The position numbers were made by a program, and so were the translations under genes. DNA of 11,954 nucleotides. Origin: an uncultured Oscillospiraceae bacterium (GTDB lineage: Bacteria > Bacillota > Clostridia > Oscillospirales > Oscillospiraceae). The DNA is taken from contig CAKTED010000021.1 in the NCBI GenBank assembly GCA_934546725.1, positions 1 to 11,954 of the forward strand. Reading direction: 5' to 3'. Under the pieces are notes generated by a model. It saw only the letters and a list, made by a program, of their open reading frames with translations, searched no databases and had not been told where the DNA came from. This document shows positions 5,305 through 11,954 of the stretch, in pieces. Each line of letters begins with the position of its first letter. The first letter of the stretch is position 1.

Positions 5305-6705
5305 TTATTTTCTCAGCGGAGTTTTATTGAAGTAGTCCTTCGTGAGCTTTGCGACGACGCCCGCCAGCGGGATGAGCGCGATGAGGTTGGGCAGGGCCAT
5401 CAGGCCGTTGAGCGTATCGGAAATGTCCCACATGAGCGTGCCGGAGCCGGAAGCGCCGACGATGCAGACGAGGATGAATACGATCTTGTAAATATAATCC
5501 ACTACTTTGTTGTTATTGGAAAGGTACGCCCAGCAGGAATGGCCGTAATAGCTCCAGCTGAGGATGGTGGAGAGGGCGAAGAGGATAAGGCTTATCTGGA
5601 TTATTATGCCGCCTATCGTGCCGGGGAGAATGACGTTGAACGCCGTGACCGCCGCCTCGCCCTTGGAGGAGAAAGCGTCGAGTCCGCCCGCGGTATCAAG
5701 CACGCCGGAGAAGATAACGGTGAGCGCCGTGATGGTGCATATGACGATAGTATCGATGAAAACCTCAAAAACGCCCCACATGGCCTGCTCCACGGGCTCC
5801 TCGGTGGAGGAGGCGGCGTGCGCGATGGGCGCGGAGCCGAGACCCGCCTCATTGGAGAAAACGCCGCGCGCGACGCCCTGGCGCATGGCCGTCATGATGG
5901 CATAGCCGAATATGCCGCCGCCGACGGATTCAAAGGAGAACGCGCCCCTGAAAATGGCGGCGAACGCGGCGGGGATCTCGCCGATCTTCATGATAATGAC
6001 GATCACGCCGCAGAGAATATAGAAAATGGCCATGAAGGGGACAAGATAGGACGTTACCTGGCCTATGCGCTTTACGCCGCCGAGAACGACTATTCCGACC
6101 ACGACTGCCAGCACGATGCCGGTCACGAGGGGCTTTACGCCGAAAAGGCCGTTAATAGCGCCCGCGATCTCGCTGCTCTGCGAGATATTGCCTATGCCGA
6201 AGCTTGCAAGGCCGCCGAGCACGGCGAATACGACAGCCAGCCACTTCCAGTTTTTGCCGAGACCGTTGGTTATGTAGTACATCGGGCCGCCGTGGTAGGC
6301 GCCGTTTTTATCCTTGACGCGGTACCTGAGCGAAAGCGCTATCTCGGCGTACTTGGTGCACATGCCGAAGAAGGCGGAGACCCACATCCAGAAAACCGCG
6401 CCGGGGCCGCCGACGAAAAGCGCGCCCGTAACGCCCGCGATGTTACCGGTGCCGACCGTTCCGGCAAGCGCCGTAGTCACGGCCTGGAACGGGGAGAGGT
6501 TGTTGCCGTGGTCCTTGTCGGACTTACGGAAGAGCGAGCCGACGGTATCCTTCATGATGCGGCCAAATTTGCGCACCTGAATGAAGCCCGTGCGGAAGCT
6601 GAGGTAGATGCCTGTTCCGACCAGCAGCAGGAGCATGATCGGCCCCCAGGCAAAGCTGTTGATGGCGCTGTTTACATCGGAAATCGCCTGAATAAAGTTT
6701 TCCAT
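5305..6705 (-). CDS. AGCS-family sodium:alanine/glycine symporter
   Basis: The 466-residue polytopic membrane protein couples Na+ entry to uptake of alanine or glycine. The family core GTVGTGNIAGVTGA (82-95), the following GGPGAVFWMW, KYAEIALSLRYR, the HGGPMYYI motif and VFSNEAGLGSAPIAHAA are all present, spread over about ten hydrophobic segments. The length is normal. The start is the ATG at 6705 with AAGGAG six bases upstream, inside a GGAGGAAGGAG run. A tandem glycine riboswitch in the leader argues that glycine is a transported substrate. No terminator is seen directly after the stop; repeat island B begins about 45-65 bases later. Confidence 0.93.
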   Translation of the reverse strand: MENFIQAISDVNSAINSFAWGPIMLLLLVGTGIYLSFRTGFIQVRKFGRIMKDTVGSLFRKSDKDHGNNLSPFQAVTTALAGTVGTGNIAGVTGALFVGGPGAVFWMWVSAFFGMCTKYAEIALSLRYRVKDKNGAYHGGPMYYITNGLGKNWKWLAVVFAVLGGLASFGIGNISQSSEIAGAINGLFGVKPLVTGIVLAVVVGIVVLGGVKRIGQVTSYLVPFMAIFYILCGVIVIIMKIGEIPAAFAAIFRGAFSFESVGGGIFGYAIMTAMRQGVARGVFSNEAGLGSAPIAHAASSTEEPVEQAMWGVFEVFIDTIVICTITALTVIFSGVLDTAGGLDAFSSKGEAAVTAFNVILPGTIGGIIIQISLILFALSTILSWSYYGHSCWAYLSNNNKVVDYIYKIVFILVCIVGASGSGTLMWDISDTLNGLMALPNLIALIPLAGVVAKLTKDYFNKTPLRK

Positions 6706-6741
6706 GTTCTTCTCCTTCCTCCGGAAAGCCCTGAAAGCGGA

Positions 6742-6780
6742 AAAAGGGAAGCGCCATCGTAAAGACGGAGCTTCCCTTTT
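6742..6780 (-). terminator. Intrinsic terminator between glycine riboswitch and symporter gene
   Basis: On the minus strand AAAAGGGAAGC (6780-6770) pairs with GCTTCCCTTTT (6752-6742), continued by an inner CCGTC/GATGG pairing, with the T-run forming the end of the stem. It lies 37 bases before the ATG and is the likely expression platform of the riboswitch. Confidence 0.8.
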
Positions 6781-6819
6781 CAGAAAATACGGTTTGGATG
6801 CCGCCCGCGAGCGGGGGCT

Positions 6820-6995
6820 GATCTTCTGTCCTTTTGCCTGAGAGATTTGGCCTTGTGAAGCCTTGCACCTTCGGCACTTTCATTTAAGAAAGCTTCTCCA
6901 GAATGCCGTCTACCTGCGGTCTTTCTCTTTGCGTGAGGCAAAAAGTCCTGAGAGTATTACTCCTTCGGCAGAATTTCTTCACTTTCCCGCAGATT
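6820..6995 (-). promoter_or_regulatory. Tandem glycine riboswitch
   Basis: Two glycine aptamers follow each other on the minus strand. Aptamer 1 (about 6993-6914) is bounded by CTGCGGG and GACCGCAG and contains GCCGAAGGAG and CTCTCAGGA. Aptamer 2 (about 6904-6822) is bounded by TTCTGGAGA and GGACAGAA and contains GTGCCGAAGGTGCAA and TCTCTCAGGCAAAAGGACAG, near-perfect consensus. Two-aptamer glycine switches bind glycine and in Firmicutes precede glycine cleavage or Na+/amino-acid symporter genes. In front of a transporter, repression by glycine is expected, but the sequence alone does not settle on or off. Confidence 0.94.
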
Positions 6996-7020
6996 TCATC
7001 CGGCAATATTAATTTTCTGT

Positions 7021-7049
7021 ATAATACTATACTTTACTGAAGAATGCAA
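7021..7049 (-). promoter_or_regulatory. Promoter for the glycine riboswitch-symporter transcript
   Basis: On the minus strand, TTGCAT (7049-7044), a 17-base spacer and TATTAT (7026-7021). Initiation near 7014 would place the first aptamer about 20 bases into the transcript. A TTGACA at 7071-7066 lacks a good -10 at the right distance. Confidence 0.6.
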
Positions 7050-7092
7050 GAGCTTTTACTTAAATTGTCAAAAATAGTGGAACATGTTCAGA

Positions 7093-7671
7093 TTACGACA
7101 TTGCTTTCAGTGCAATTGTAACATAGTCCGTGATCTGCCGCTCAAGATCGTAGGAGCCGTTATTGATGCACCAGTTATAGCAGCAGCCGCGAACGAGAAC
7201 GAAGAAAAAGTCCACCACCTCGCGGGAGGAGAGGTCGGTTTTGAGCTCGCCGCTGCTCAGGCCGGTCTGAACGATCTCCTCAAAAACCTGCTGCATGGGC
7301 CTGTAGCGGGAGAAAAACTGATTGTCGGACTGGAAGAGGATCTTCATCAGCTCAAGGCCGGTGTTGAGGTTGAGGCGCGTATAATAGCGGAAGTAGTCCA
7401 CTATTTTCTCGGCGGTGTTGTTGCCGCTGAGATTAAGGGCGACGGAATCAGTAAAGAAGCGGTCGCCGTCCATGTATATGTTGAGGAAAAGGTCGTCCTT
7501 TGCGGGGAAGTAGCTGTAAAATGTTCCTATGGAGACCCTTGCGTCGTTGCATATATCGCGCACGGTCGTGTTCTGGTAGCCCTTTTCCTTCATGAGCTTG
7601 ATCGAGGAGCTGAGGAGCCGCTCCCTTGTGCGCTGAGCCTTATCACTTTTTACAGGACCGCGATTGTCCAT
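7093..7671 (-). CDS. TetR/AcrR-family transcriptional regulator
   Basis: A 192-residue DNA-binding repressor-type protein. Residues about 14-62 form the TetR helix-turn-helix: RTRERLLSSSIKLMKEKGY, then TTVRDICNDARVSIGTFYSYF, then PAKDDLF. The rest is an all-helical ligand and dimer domain with no recognisable ligand class. The start is the ATG at 7671 with GGAGG at 7683-7679, seven bases upstream. An open frame in phase with it extends into the antisense of spoIVA but is not coding. The gene is transcribed away from spoIVA and towards the symporter, and it has a near-consensus promoter with an imperfect palindrome downstream that may be its own operator. Its target is unknown; export or stress genes are common for the family. 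Confidence 0.9.
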   Translation of the reverse strand: MDNRGPVKSDKAQRTRERLLSSSIKLMKEKGYQNTTVRDICNDARVSIGTFYSYFPAKDDLFLNIYMDGDRFFTDSVALNLSGNNTAEKIVDYFRYYTRLNLNTGLELMKILFQSDNQFFSRYRPMQQVFEEIVQTGLSSGELKTDLSSREVVDFFFVLVRGCCYNWCINNGSYDLERQITDYVTIALKAMS

Positions 7672-7694
7672 TAAATTACCTCCGTTTGCAATAT

Positions 7695-7714
7695 TTGTCG
7701 GCAAAATGCCACAA
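7695..7714. promoter_or_regulatory. Candidate operator of the TetR-family gene
   Basis: The imperfect inverted repeat TTGTcGGCA-AAA-TGCCACAA lies about 10-30 bases downstream of the predicted tetR transcription start, before its ribosome binding site. That is a usual place for TetR autoregulation. Only position and symmetry support it. Confidence 0.35.
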
Positions 7715-7728
7715 TTTTTTATGCTGTT

Positions 7729-7758
7729 ATTATAAACCATGGCTAAATGTGTTGTCAA
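7729..7758 (-). promoter_or_regulatory. Housekeeping promoter of the TetR-family gene
   Basis: On the minus strand, TTGACA (7758-7753), an 18-base spacer and TATAAT (7734-7729), both perfect sigma-A hexamers. Initiation would fall near 7722, about 50 bases before the ATG. Confidence 0.85.
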
Positions 7759-7808
7759 TGAAGGAAAAAGCAAAAAATATAATTTGTTCATTTTTACTTG
7801 AAAATGTT

Positions 7809-7836
7809 CATATCTGGCAGGTACTGGAATAGAAAT
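7809..7836 (+). promoter_or_regulatory. Possible sigma-E-type promoter of spoIVA
   Basis: CATAT at 7809-7813 and AATAGAAAT at 7828-7836 are a partial match to the ATA / CATACAAT pattern of mother-cell sigma-E promoters with about 15 bases between. Initiation near 7843 would leave a leader of about 30 bases. Known sigma-E control of spoIVA in Bacillus makes this reasonable, but the match is weak. Confidence 0.3.
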
Positions 7837-7872
7837 ATAGCACAATGTATAAACGTGAGGAGGCAGAGAAGG

Positions 7873-9351
7873 GTGCAGGAGCATAAAATATATGAGGATA
7901 TTGCCCTCAGAACAGGCGGGGACATATATATCGGCGTGGTCGGGCCGGTGAGAACGGGAAAGTCGACATTTATAAAAAGGTTTATGGAAACGCTGGTCAT
8001 ACCCAATATCGAGGACGTGTATATGCGCGAGCGGGCGCGCGACGAGCTGCCGCAGAGCGGCTCGGGCAGGACGATAATGACGGCCGAGCCGAAGTTCGTT
8101 CCCGAGGAGGCCGTGAGCGTGGAGCTGGAGGGCAGCGTTTTCTCCGTGCGGCTCATAGACTGCGTCGGCTACATGGTGGACGGCGCTCTCGGGCAGACGG
8201 AGGAGGACGGCGCGCCGCGCATGGTGACGACGCCCTGGTTCGACAGGGAGATACCGCTCACGGAGGCGGCGGAGACCGGTACGCGCCGCGTCATCGCCGA
8301 GCACAGCACCATCGGCGTCGTCATGACGACGGACGGCAGCATTGCGGACATACCGAGGGAAGCGTATGTGCCCGCCGAGGAGCGGGCGATAAGCGAGCTT
8401 GCGGCCATCGGCAAGCCCTTCGTGATCGTGCTGAACTCCGCGCATCCCGAGGCGGCGGAAACGCAGGCGCTCGGGAAGGAGCTTTCGGAAAAGTACGGCG
8501 TGACCTGCGTGTGCGTAAACTGTCTTGAGCTGGACGGGGACGACGTTTCCTTCATCATCCGCTCGGTGCTCAGCGAGTTTCCGATATCGCGCGTTGACAT
8601 CTTTCTGCCGGACTGGCTTGACGCGCTGCCGCCGGAGCATCCGACCCGCGCGGCGATATTTGCCTCCGTGCGTGAAAGCTGCGAGCCCGTCCGGCGGCTG
8701 CGCGACGCTCAGCTGGTTTCGCGGGGGATAGCGGACTGCGAATACGTCAGCCGCGTCGGCGCGGCGGAAACGGATCCGGGCAGCGGCGTTGTGAGCGTTC
8801 GCGTCGAGCTGCCGGGCGAGCTGTTTTACCGCATCATCAGCGAGCGCTCGGGCTTTGACGTGAGCTGCGACGCCGACCTTCTCGAGCTTCTGACGGATAT
8901 GGCGGGAGTGAAGGCGGAGTATGACAGGGTGCGGGACGCGCTCGAGGATGTGCGGACGAAGGGCTACGGCATCGTCATGCCCTCGCGGGAGGAGCTGCGA
9001 CTTGAGGAGCCGGAGATAGTGCGCCGCGCCGGGCGCTACGGCGTAACGCTCAAGGCGAGCGCGCCGTCCATCCACATGCTCATGGCAAACGTGGAAACGG
9101 AGGTGTCGCCCGCCATCGGCAGCGAGAAGCAGTCGGAGGGGATAATAAATTACCTGCTTCAGGAGTTTGAGGGAGACACGGGGAAAATCTGGGAATCCAA
9201 CATTTTTGGAAAGTCGCTTTACGATATTGCGAGCGAGGGGCTTCAGGCGAAGATAAAAAAGATGCCCGAGGAGGCGCAGGCGAAGCTTCAGGAAACGCTC
9301 CAGCGCGTGGTGAACGAGGGCAGCGGCGGCCTTATATGCATAATTTTGTGA
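7873..9351 (+). CDS. spoIVA: Stage IV sporulation protein A (spore-coat basement ATPase)
   Basis: SpoIVA is made in the mother cell, hydrolyses ATP and polymerises on the forespore surface as the base on which the spore coat is built. The start is the GTG at 7873 with AGGAGG at 7858-7863, nine bases upstream. This gives 492 residues, the length I recall for the Bacillus subtilis protein. The Walker A motif GPVRTGKST is at 24-32 (Lys30). The conserved stretch RARDELPQSGSGRTIMT ends at Thr70, the sensor threonine, followed by Ala71 where Bacillus has a second Thr. Walker B-like RLIDCVGY follows at about 93-100, and the C-terminus ends in the conserved GSGGLICIIL. An upstream in-frame ATG at 7798 lacks a site. 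The gene marks the host as an endospore former. No clear terminator follows. Confidence 0.97.
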   Translation: MQEHKIYEDIALRTGGDIYIGVVGPVRTGKSTFIKRFMETLVIPNIEDVYMRERARDELPQSGSGRTIMTAEPKFVPEEAVSVELEGSVFSVRLIDCVGYMVDGALGQTEEDGAPRMVTTPWFDREIPLTEAAETGTRRVIAEHSTIGVVMTTDGSIADIPREAYVPAEERAISELAAIGKPFVIVLNSAHPEAAETQALGKELSEKYGVTCVCVNCLELDGDDVSFIIRSVLSEFPISRVDIFLPDWLDALPPEHPTRAAIFASVRESCEPVRRLRDAQLVSRGIADCEYVSRVGAAETDPGSGVVSVRVELPGELFYRIISERSGFDVSCDADLLELLTDMAGVKAEYDRVRDALEDVRTKGYGIVMPSREELRLEEPEIVRRAGRYGVTLKASAPSIHMLMANVETEVSPAIGSEKQSEGIINYLLQEFEGDTGKIWESNIFGKSLYDIASEGLQAKIKKMPEEAQAKLQETLQRVVNEGSGGLICIIL

Positions 9352-9387
9352 TTGTATACAGAAAAAGTGCTGCTCGATTGTGTAAAA

Positions 9388-9404
9388 TATGAACGCCGTT
9401 CATA
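9388..9404. promoter_or_regulatory. Perfect 17-bp palindrome, candidate repressor operator
   Basis: TATGAACGCCGTTCATA is a perfect inverted repeat around one central base, 36 bases after the spoIVA stop and about 100 bases before the promoter of the solute-binding protein. Its form (ATGAAC..GTTCAT) fits TetR-type operators. It has no U-run in spoIVA RNA, so it is a poor terminator. The rest of the 9352-9506 stretch is A/T-rich and I see no gene in it. Confidence 0.4.
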
Positions 9405-9506
9405 AAAATGCTAAAATTCGGGCAAACTACGCTAAAAATAAGGCTTTTTTGGCAAGCAGAAAATGAAAATCGGGTGCGGTTAAACAGATGCGCCATTAAT
9501 AAAACA

Positions 9507-9535
9507 TTGACAAAAAATTAAATTGAATCTATAAT
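9507..9535 (+). promoter_or_regulatory. Strong housekeeping promoter of the solute-binding protein gene
   Basis: TTGACA (9507-9512), a 17-base spacer and TATAAT (9530-9535): a perfect sigma-A consensus. Initiation near 9542 gives a leader of about 47 bases, which contains a small CCTC..GAGG hairpin at 9551-9568 before the ribosome binding site. Confidence 0.88.
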
Positions 9536-9588
9536 TGAGATACAAATTAACCTCTCGGTAAAGGGAGGGTCTGAAAGGAGCAAACGAA

Positions 9589-11316
9589 ATGAAGAAGAAA
9601 CTGGCACTTATGCTGGCGCTCTGCTTTATTGTGGCACTGTTTTCCGGCTGCGGAAAGGATGACGACAAAAAGCCGGACGATACAGCGAAGACCACGCCGG
9701 CGCCGTCAGCCTCCGCAACGGTGGAGCCGACGCCCGAAGACGATTCGCCCTACAATTTTGCAAAGGGAAAGTTCGAGTTCAACGAGGACGGATATGTAAG
9801 CCAGGCTTACGATTATGAGCTTCCCCTCAGCACCACCGACGAGGTATTCACCTACTGGACCACATGCTGGACGCCCCAGTATATCCCCGAGGGCGGACTG
9901 AAGGAGCTTCCCACCCTCGCGGCCATTGAGGATCAGACCGGCGTACATATCGAATATGAAGCCGTATCCTCCGATACTCGCAGCACCAACTTCTCCGTTC
10001 TGCTTGCTTCGGACGATCTTCGTGACATAATGGATCAGGCGATGTACTTCTATACCTCCAGCCCGCGCAGCGCCATTGAGGATGGCTGGTTCGCAAACTT
10101 TTATGATTACAGAGAGTATATGCCCAACTATCTCTTCAACCTCTGGGATCGCCATGATATCGACGTTCTCAAATACGGTCGTATAGACGACACCACCTGG
10201 CCGGCGATGTACGGCATGGTCGTAGAGCCGATGGCGGCCATGGGCTACATGCTCCGTCAGGACTGGATGGATAAATGGGATCTCGGCGATGCCGACGACG
10301 TTAAAACGCTCGACCAGTGGCACGATGTTCTGACGGCCTTCAAGGCAAACGGAGTTCAGTGGCCCATGGCCATCTACAAGACCGTGGATATATCCAGCGG
10401 CTTCTGCGCCTTCAATACGCTCGTATCGGTGAGCGAAACCGCGCTTCCTGCGGTAAAGATAATTGACGGCGAGATAAAATACTGCCTTACCACAGAGGAT
10501 GACCTGGACGCCGTTACCATGATAAGCCAGTGGTTCGCTGAAGGGCTCATAGACCCCAACTATGCCGGCTACGGCTCGAATCAGGACATGAGCATGCAGA
10601 TAACCAGCGACGTTCTCGGCTGCGTTGGCTTTACTCCCAGCGAGGTGGACGCATGGCAGAACGCCTCCGTTGACCCCGACACTACCTGGAAGCCCACGCC
10701 GCGCGTAAAGAAAACCGAGGATCAGATACTTCAGTATGGTCTCAAGGGCGGCAATTTCCATATGGGCAGCGCCTGCATCAGCGCGAAGTGCAGCAACATT
10801 CCTCTTGTCTGCACCTGGCTTGACTGGAAGTGGAGCCCAGACGGGATCATATGGGATAACTGGGGCGTTGAAGGCGTGACCTGGGAGTGGAACGAGAAGG
10901 GTGAGCGGCAGCTTACGGAGTTCGTGTACAACAATCCCGACGGTCTCGGCGCGGCATGGGTCAGCGTTCTTTACTGCAACGACGGCCTGCGTCAGCCCTG
11001 CCTGAACATGCATATGAGAATGTATGCATATCCCGGCGGAGAAAAGTATATTGAAATGTTTGACACCTGGAAGGTTCCGGATTACGGCGGAGAGTATGAC
11101 TTCCCAACGGGCATACACTATACCGATGATCAGTCCAAGGAGCTGGCCATGTATTCAAACGATATAGCCACCTACATCAGCGAAAACTACTTCGCTTTCA
11201 TTGACGGCTCCAAGCCTCTCAGCGATTGGGACAAATACGTAAGCGATATATACGGGCTTGGCCTCGACAAGTGCATCAGCGTCGTTACTGAAGCCTATAA
11301 CGATTACGTAGCGTAA
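9589..11316 (+). CDS. Lipoprotein extracellular solute-binding protein of an ABC importer
   Basis: A 575-residue lipoprotein that would bind a solute, probably a carbohydrate or oligosaccharide, outside the membrane and hand it to an ABC permease. The start is the ATG at 9589 with AAAGGAG eight bases upstream. Residues 1-20 are a lipoprotein signal with lipobox FSGC (Cys21), followed by a low-complexity Asp/Lys then Thr/Pro/Ala/Ser linker to about residue 55. The mature part (FTYWTTCWTPQYI, LPTLAAIEDQTGVHIEYEAV, a long Trp/Tyr-rich body, TYISENYFAFIDGSKPLSDWDKYVSDIY) resembles the large LplA/YtcQ-like family 1 solute-binding proteins. No permease or ATPase follows within 640 bases; only repeats do. 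The strong promoter suggests high expression. Cys21 would be modified by an Lgt enzyme such as the one at 721-1494. The substrate cannot be read from sequence. Confidence 0.9.
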   Translation: MKKKLALMLALCFIVALFSGCGKDDDKKPDDTAKTTPAPSASATVEPTPEDDSPYNFAKGKFEFNEDGYVSQAYDYELPLSTTDEVFTYWTTCWTPQYIPEGGLKELPTLAAIEDQTGVHIEYEAVSSDTRSTNFSVLLASDDLRDIMDQAMYFYTSSPRSAIEDGWFANFYDYREYMPNYLFNLWDRHDIDVLKYGRIDDTTWPAMYGMVVEPMAAMGYMLRQDWMDKWDLGDADDVKTLDQWHDVLTAFKANGVQWPMAIYKTVDISSGFCAFNTLVSVSETALPAVKIIDGEIKYCLTTEDDLDAVTMISQWFAEGLIDPNYAGYGSNQDMSMQITSDVLGCVGFTPSEVDAWQNASVDPDTTWKPTPRVKKTEDQILQYGLKGGNFHMGSACISAKCSNIPLVCTWLDWKWSPDGIIWDNWGVEGVTWEWNEKGERQLTEFVYNNPDGLGAAWVSVLYCNDGLRQPCLNMHMRMYAYPGGEKYIEMFDTWKVPDYGGEYDFPTGIHYTDDQSKELAMYSNDIATYISENYFAFIDGSKPLSDWDKYVSDIYGLGLDKCISVVTEAYNDYVA

Positions 11317-11508
11317 ATTTTGCAGAGACTGCGTCATTCAAGGGAGTGCAGCTTTATTATTTGCTGTCATTCAGAGGGAGCGAAGCGACCGAAGAATCCC
11401 CCGGTTGGTTCGTACAGGTAACGACACGCACCTCTCAAACTCTCCCGTCATTCTCACGCTCCGCGTGGGAATCCCCAGGATGGTTGTTGCGCGGTAACGT
11501 TCTTGCCG

Positions 11509-11660
11509 GCCTCCCTTGTGTAAAGGGAGGCGGCAGCTGAAGGCTGACGGAGGGATTGACCATTCCCAGGGAGTAACGAAGCTATACGGTGACGGGTCTA
11601 CACCGCATCAACCCCTCAGTCAGAGCATAGCTCTGCCAGCTCCCCTTGCACAGGGGAGCC
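11509..11660. repeat. Second repeat family, two copies in inverted orientation
   Basis: The left copy is 11509-11554 (CCTCCCTTGTGTAAAGGGAGG, then GGCAGCTGAAGGCTGACGG). The right copy is 11612-11660 and reads in the opposite sense (CCTCAGTCAGAG..CTCTGCCAGC, then CTCCCCTTGCACAGGGGAG). Each contains an 8-bp hairpin with a 5-base loop (CCTCCCTT/AAGGGAGG and GCTCCCCT/AGGGGAGC). They lie about 57 bases apart inside island C. Confidence 0.7.
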
Positions 11661-11693
11661 AACGCGACAACGTACCGCTCAGCCCCGCCGTGG

Positions 11694-11827
11694 GGGATTC
11701 CACGGCCACTGGCGTGGCCTCTGAATGACGGAAACCTTGAGTTCCCGCGTCCACGTCACCACCGCACCCCGGTACGCACCTGATGTTTGCTGTCATTCAG
11801 AGGGAGCAGAGCGACCGAAGAATCTCC
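11694..11827. repeat. Composite inverted-repeat element, copy 3 (134 bp)
   Basis: It starts GGGATTCCACGG, has CTCTGAATGACGGA and then a tail with CCCGCGTCCACG and CCGCACCCC. It ends with TGTCATTCAGAGGG and GAAGAATCTCCC. It matches copies 1 and 2 in order and in length. Confidence 0.7.
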
Positions 11828-11954
11828 CGGTTGGTTCGTACAGGCAGCGACGCGCTTTCTTCCATTACACTGTCATTACAGTATCCGCCGCTCTTCCATA
11901 AACAAAGCTTTTTACCACAATTTCCTTTCAAACCCACGGCGCGCGCAGCTTTTA

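Larger units (their letters stand above)
11332..11880. repeat. Repeat island C
   Basis: A gene-free region starting 16 bases after the solute-binding protein stop. It holds a truncated unit at 11332-11350, rightward units at 11365-11400 (TGTCATTCAGAGGG..GAAGAATCCC), 11446-11476 and 11791-11827, a leftward unit at 11694-11730, and between them a pair of a second repeat type at 11509-11554 and 11612-11660. Rightward units are followed by a shared tail (GGTTGGTTCGTACAGG at two places). Frames through it are low-complexity and unsupported. From 11881 to the window end I see nothing recognisable. Confidence 0.8.

Noticed and set aside
5539..6762. Plus-strand frame of 407 codons opposite the symporter
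   Set aside because: It is a charged Gly/Ala/Asp/Glu-rich shadow of a hydrophobic membrane protein; the symporter is unambiguous.
7672..9075. Very long minus-strand open frame antisense to spoIVA, in phase with tetR
   Set aside because: It is opposite a certain gene (spoIVA); its composition (Arg/His/Ala-rich) is that of a shadow of GC-rich codons. The TetR-family start at 7671 has its own ribosome binding site and promoter.
9388..9404. Intrinsic terminator of spoIVA
   Set aside because: The stem is A/T-rich and short and is followed by AAAAA, not T, on the spoIVA strand.
9706..11118. Minus-strand frame opposite the solute-binding protein
   Set aside because: The plus-strand protein has promoter, ribosome binding site, lipoprotein signal and family sequence; the opposite frame has none.
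11332..11880. CRISPR array suggested by repeated TCATTCAGAGGG units
   Set aside because: Units occur in both orientations, spacing is irregular, and the parts between units are themselves repeats shared with other islands, not unique spacers. No cas gene is present.

Overview
The window looks like chromosome from an endospore-forming Clostridia-type Firmicute. The GC content is fairly high and ribosome binding sites are strong (GGAGG/AAGGAG). It carries spoIVA, a spore-coat gene found only in endospore formers, together with thiamine-riboswitch and glycine-riboswitch transport units typical of this class. A gut member of the Oscillospirales or a relative is my guess; the window cannot place it more finely.

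Layout. Positions 1-7671 are read from the minus strand. From right to left they hold a TetR-family regulator (7093-7671); a tandem glycine riboswitch plus terminator controlling an AGCS sodium:alanine/glycine symporter (5305-6995); a two-gene unit of a left-handed beta-helix acyltransferase-like protein and a PF06695 small membrane protein (3747-4887); a TPP riboswitch-thiT-thiN thiamine salvage operon (2296-3687); a DUF4190 membrane protein, then an Lgt-family gene (721-1816); and a secreted stalk-domain protein (639 down to the window edge). The plus strand carries spoIVA (7873-9351) and a lipoprotein solute-binding protein (9589-11316).

Three intergenic islands (about 1937-2285, 5058-5260 and 11332-11880) are built from the same short repeat units in both orientations. 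Each lies just past the stop codon of a gene that has no visible intrinsic terminator. Three copies share an architecture of 131-138 bp, starting with GGGATTC or GGGATCC and ending with GAATCCC, which resembles a miniature inverted-repeat element.

How the genes relate. thiT imports thiamine and thiN converts it to TPP, which is sensed by the riboswitch in front of them. The AGCS symporter is set by glycine sensing. Lgt would lipidate proteins such as the solute-binding protein at the right end. The most unusual observations are the secreted stalk-domain gene, whose frame is cut by a single amber codon and then runs on as a recognisable NPCBM-like domain to the window edge, and the repeat islands. 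I found no defence system, CRISPR array, rRNA, tRNA or transposase.
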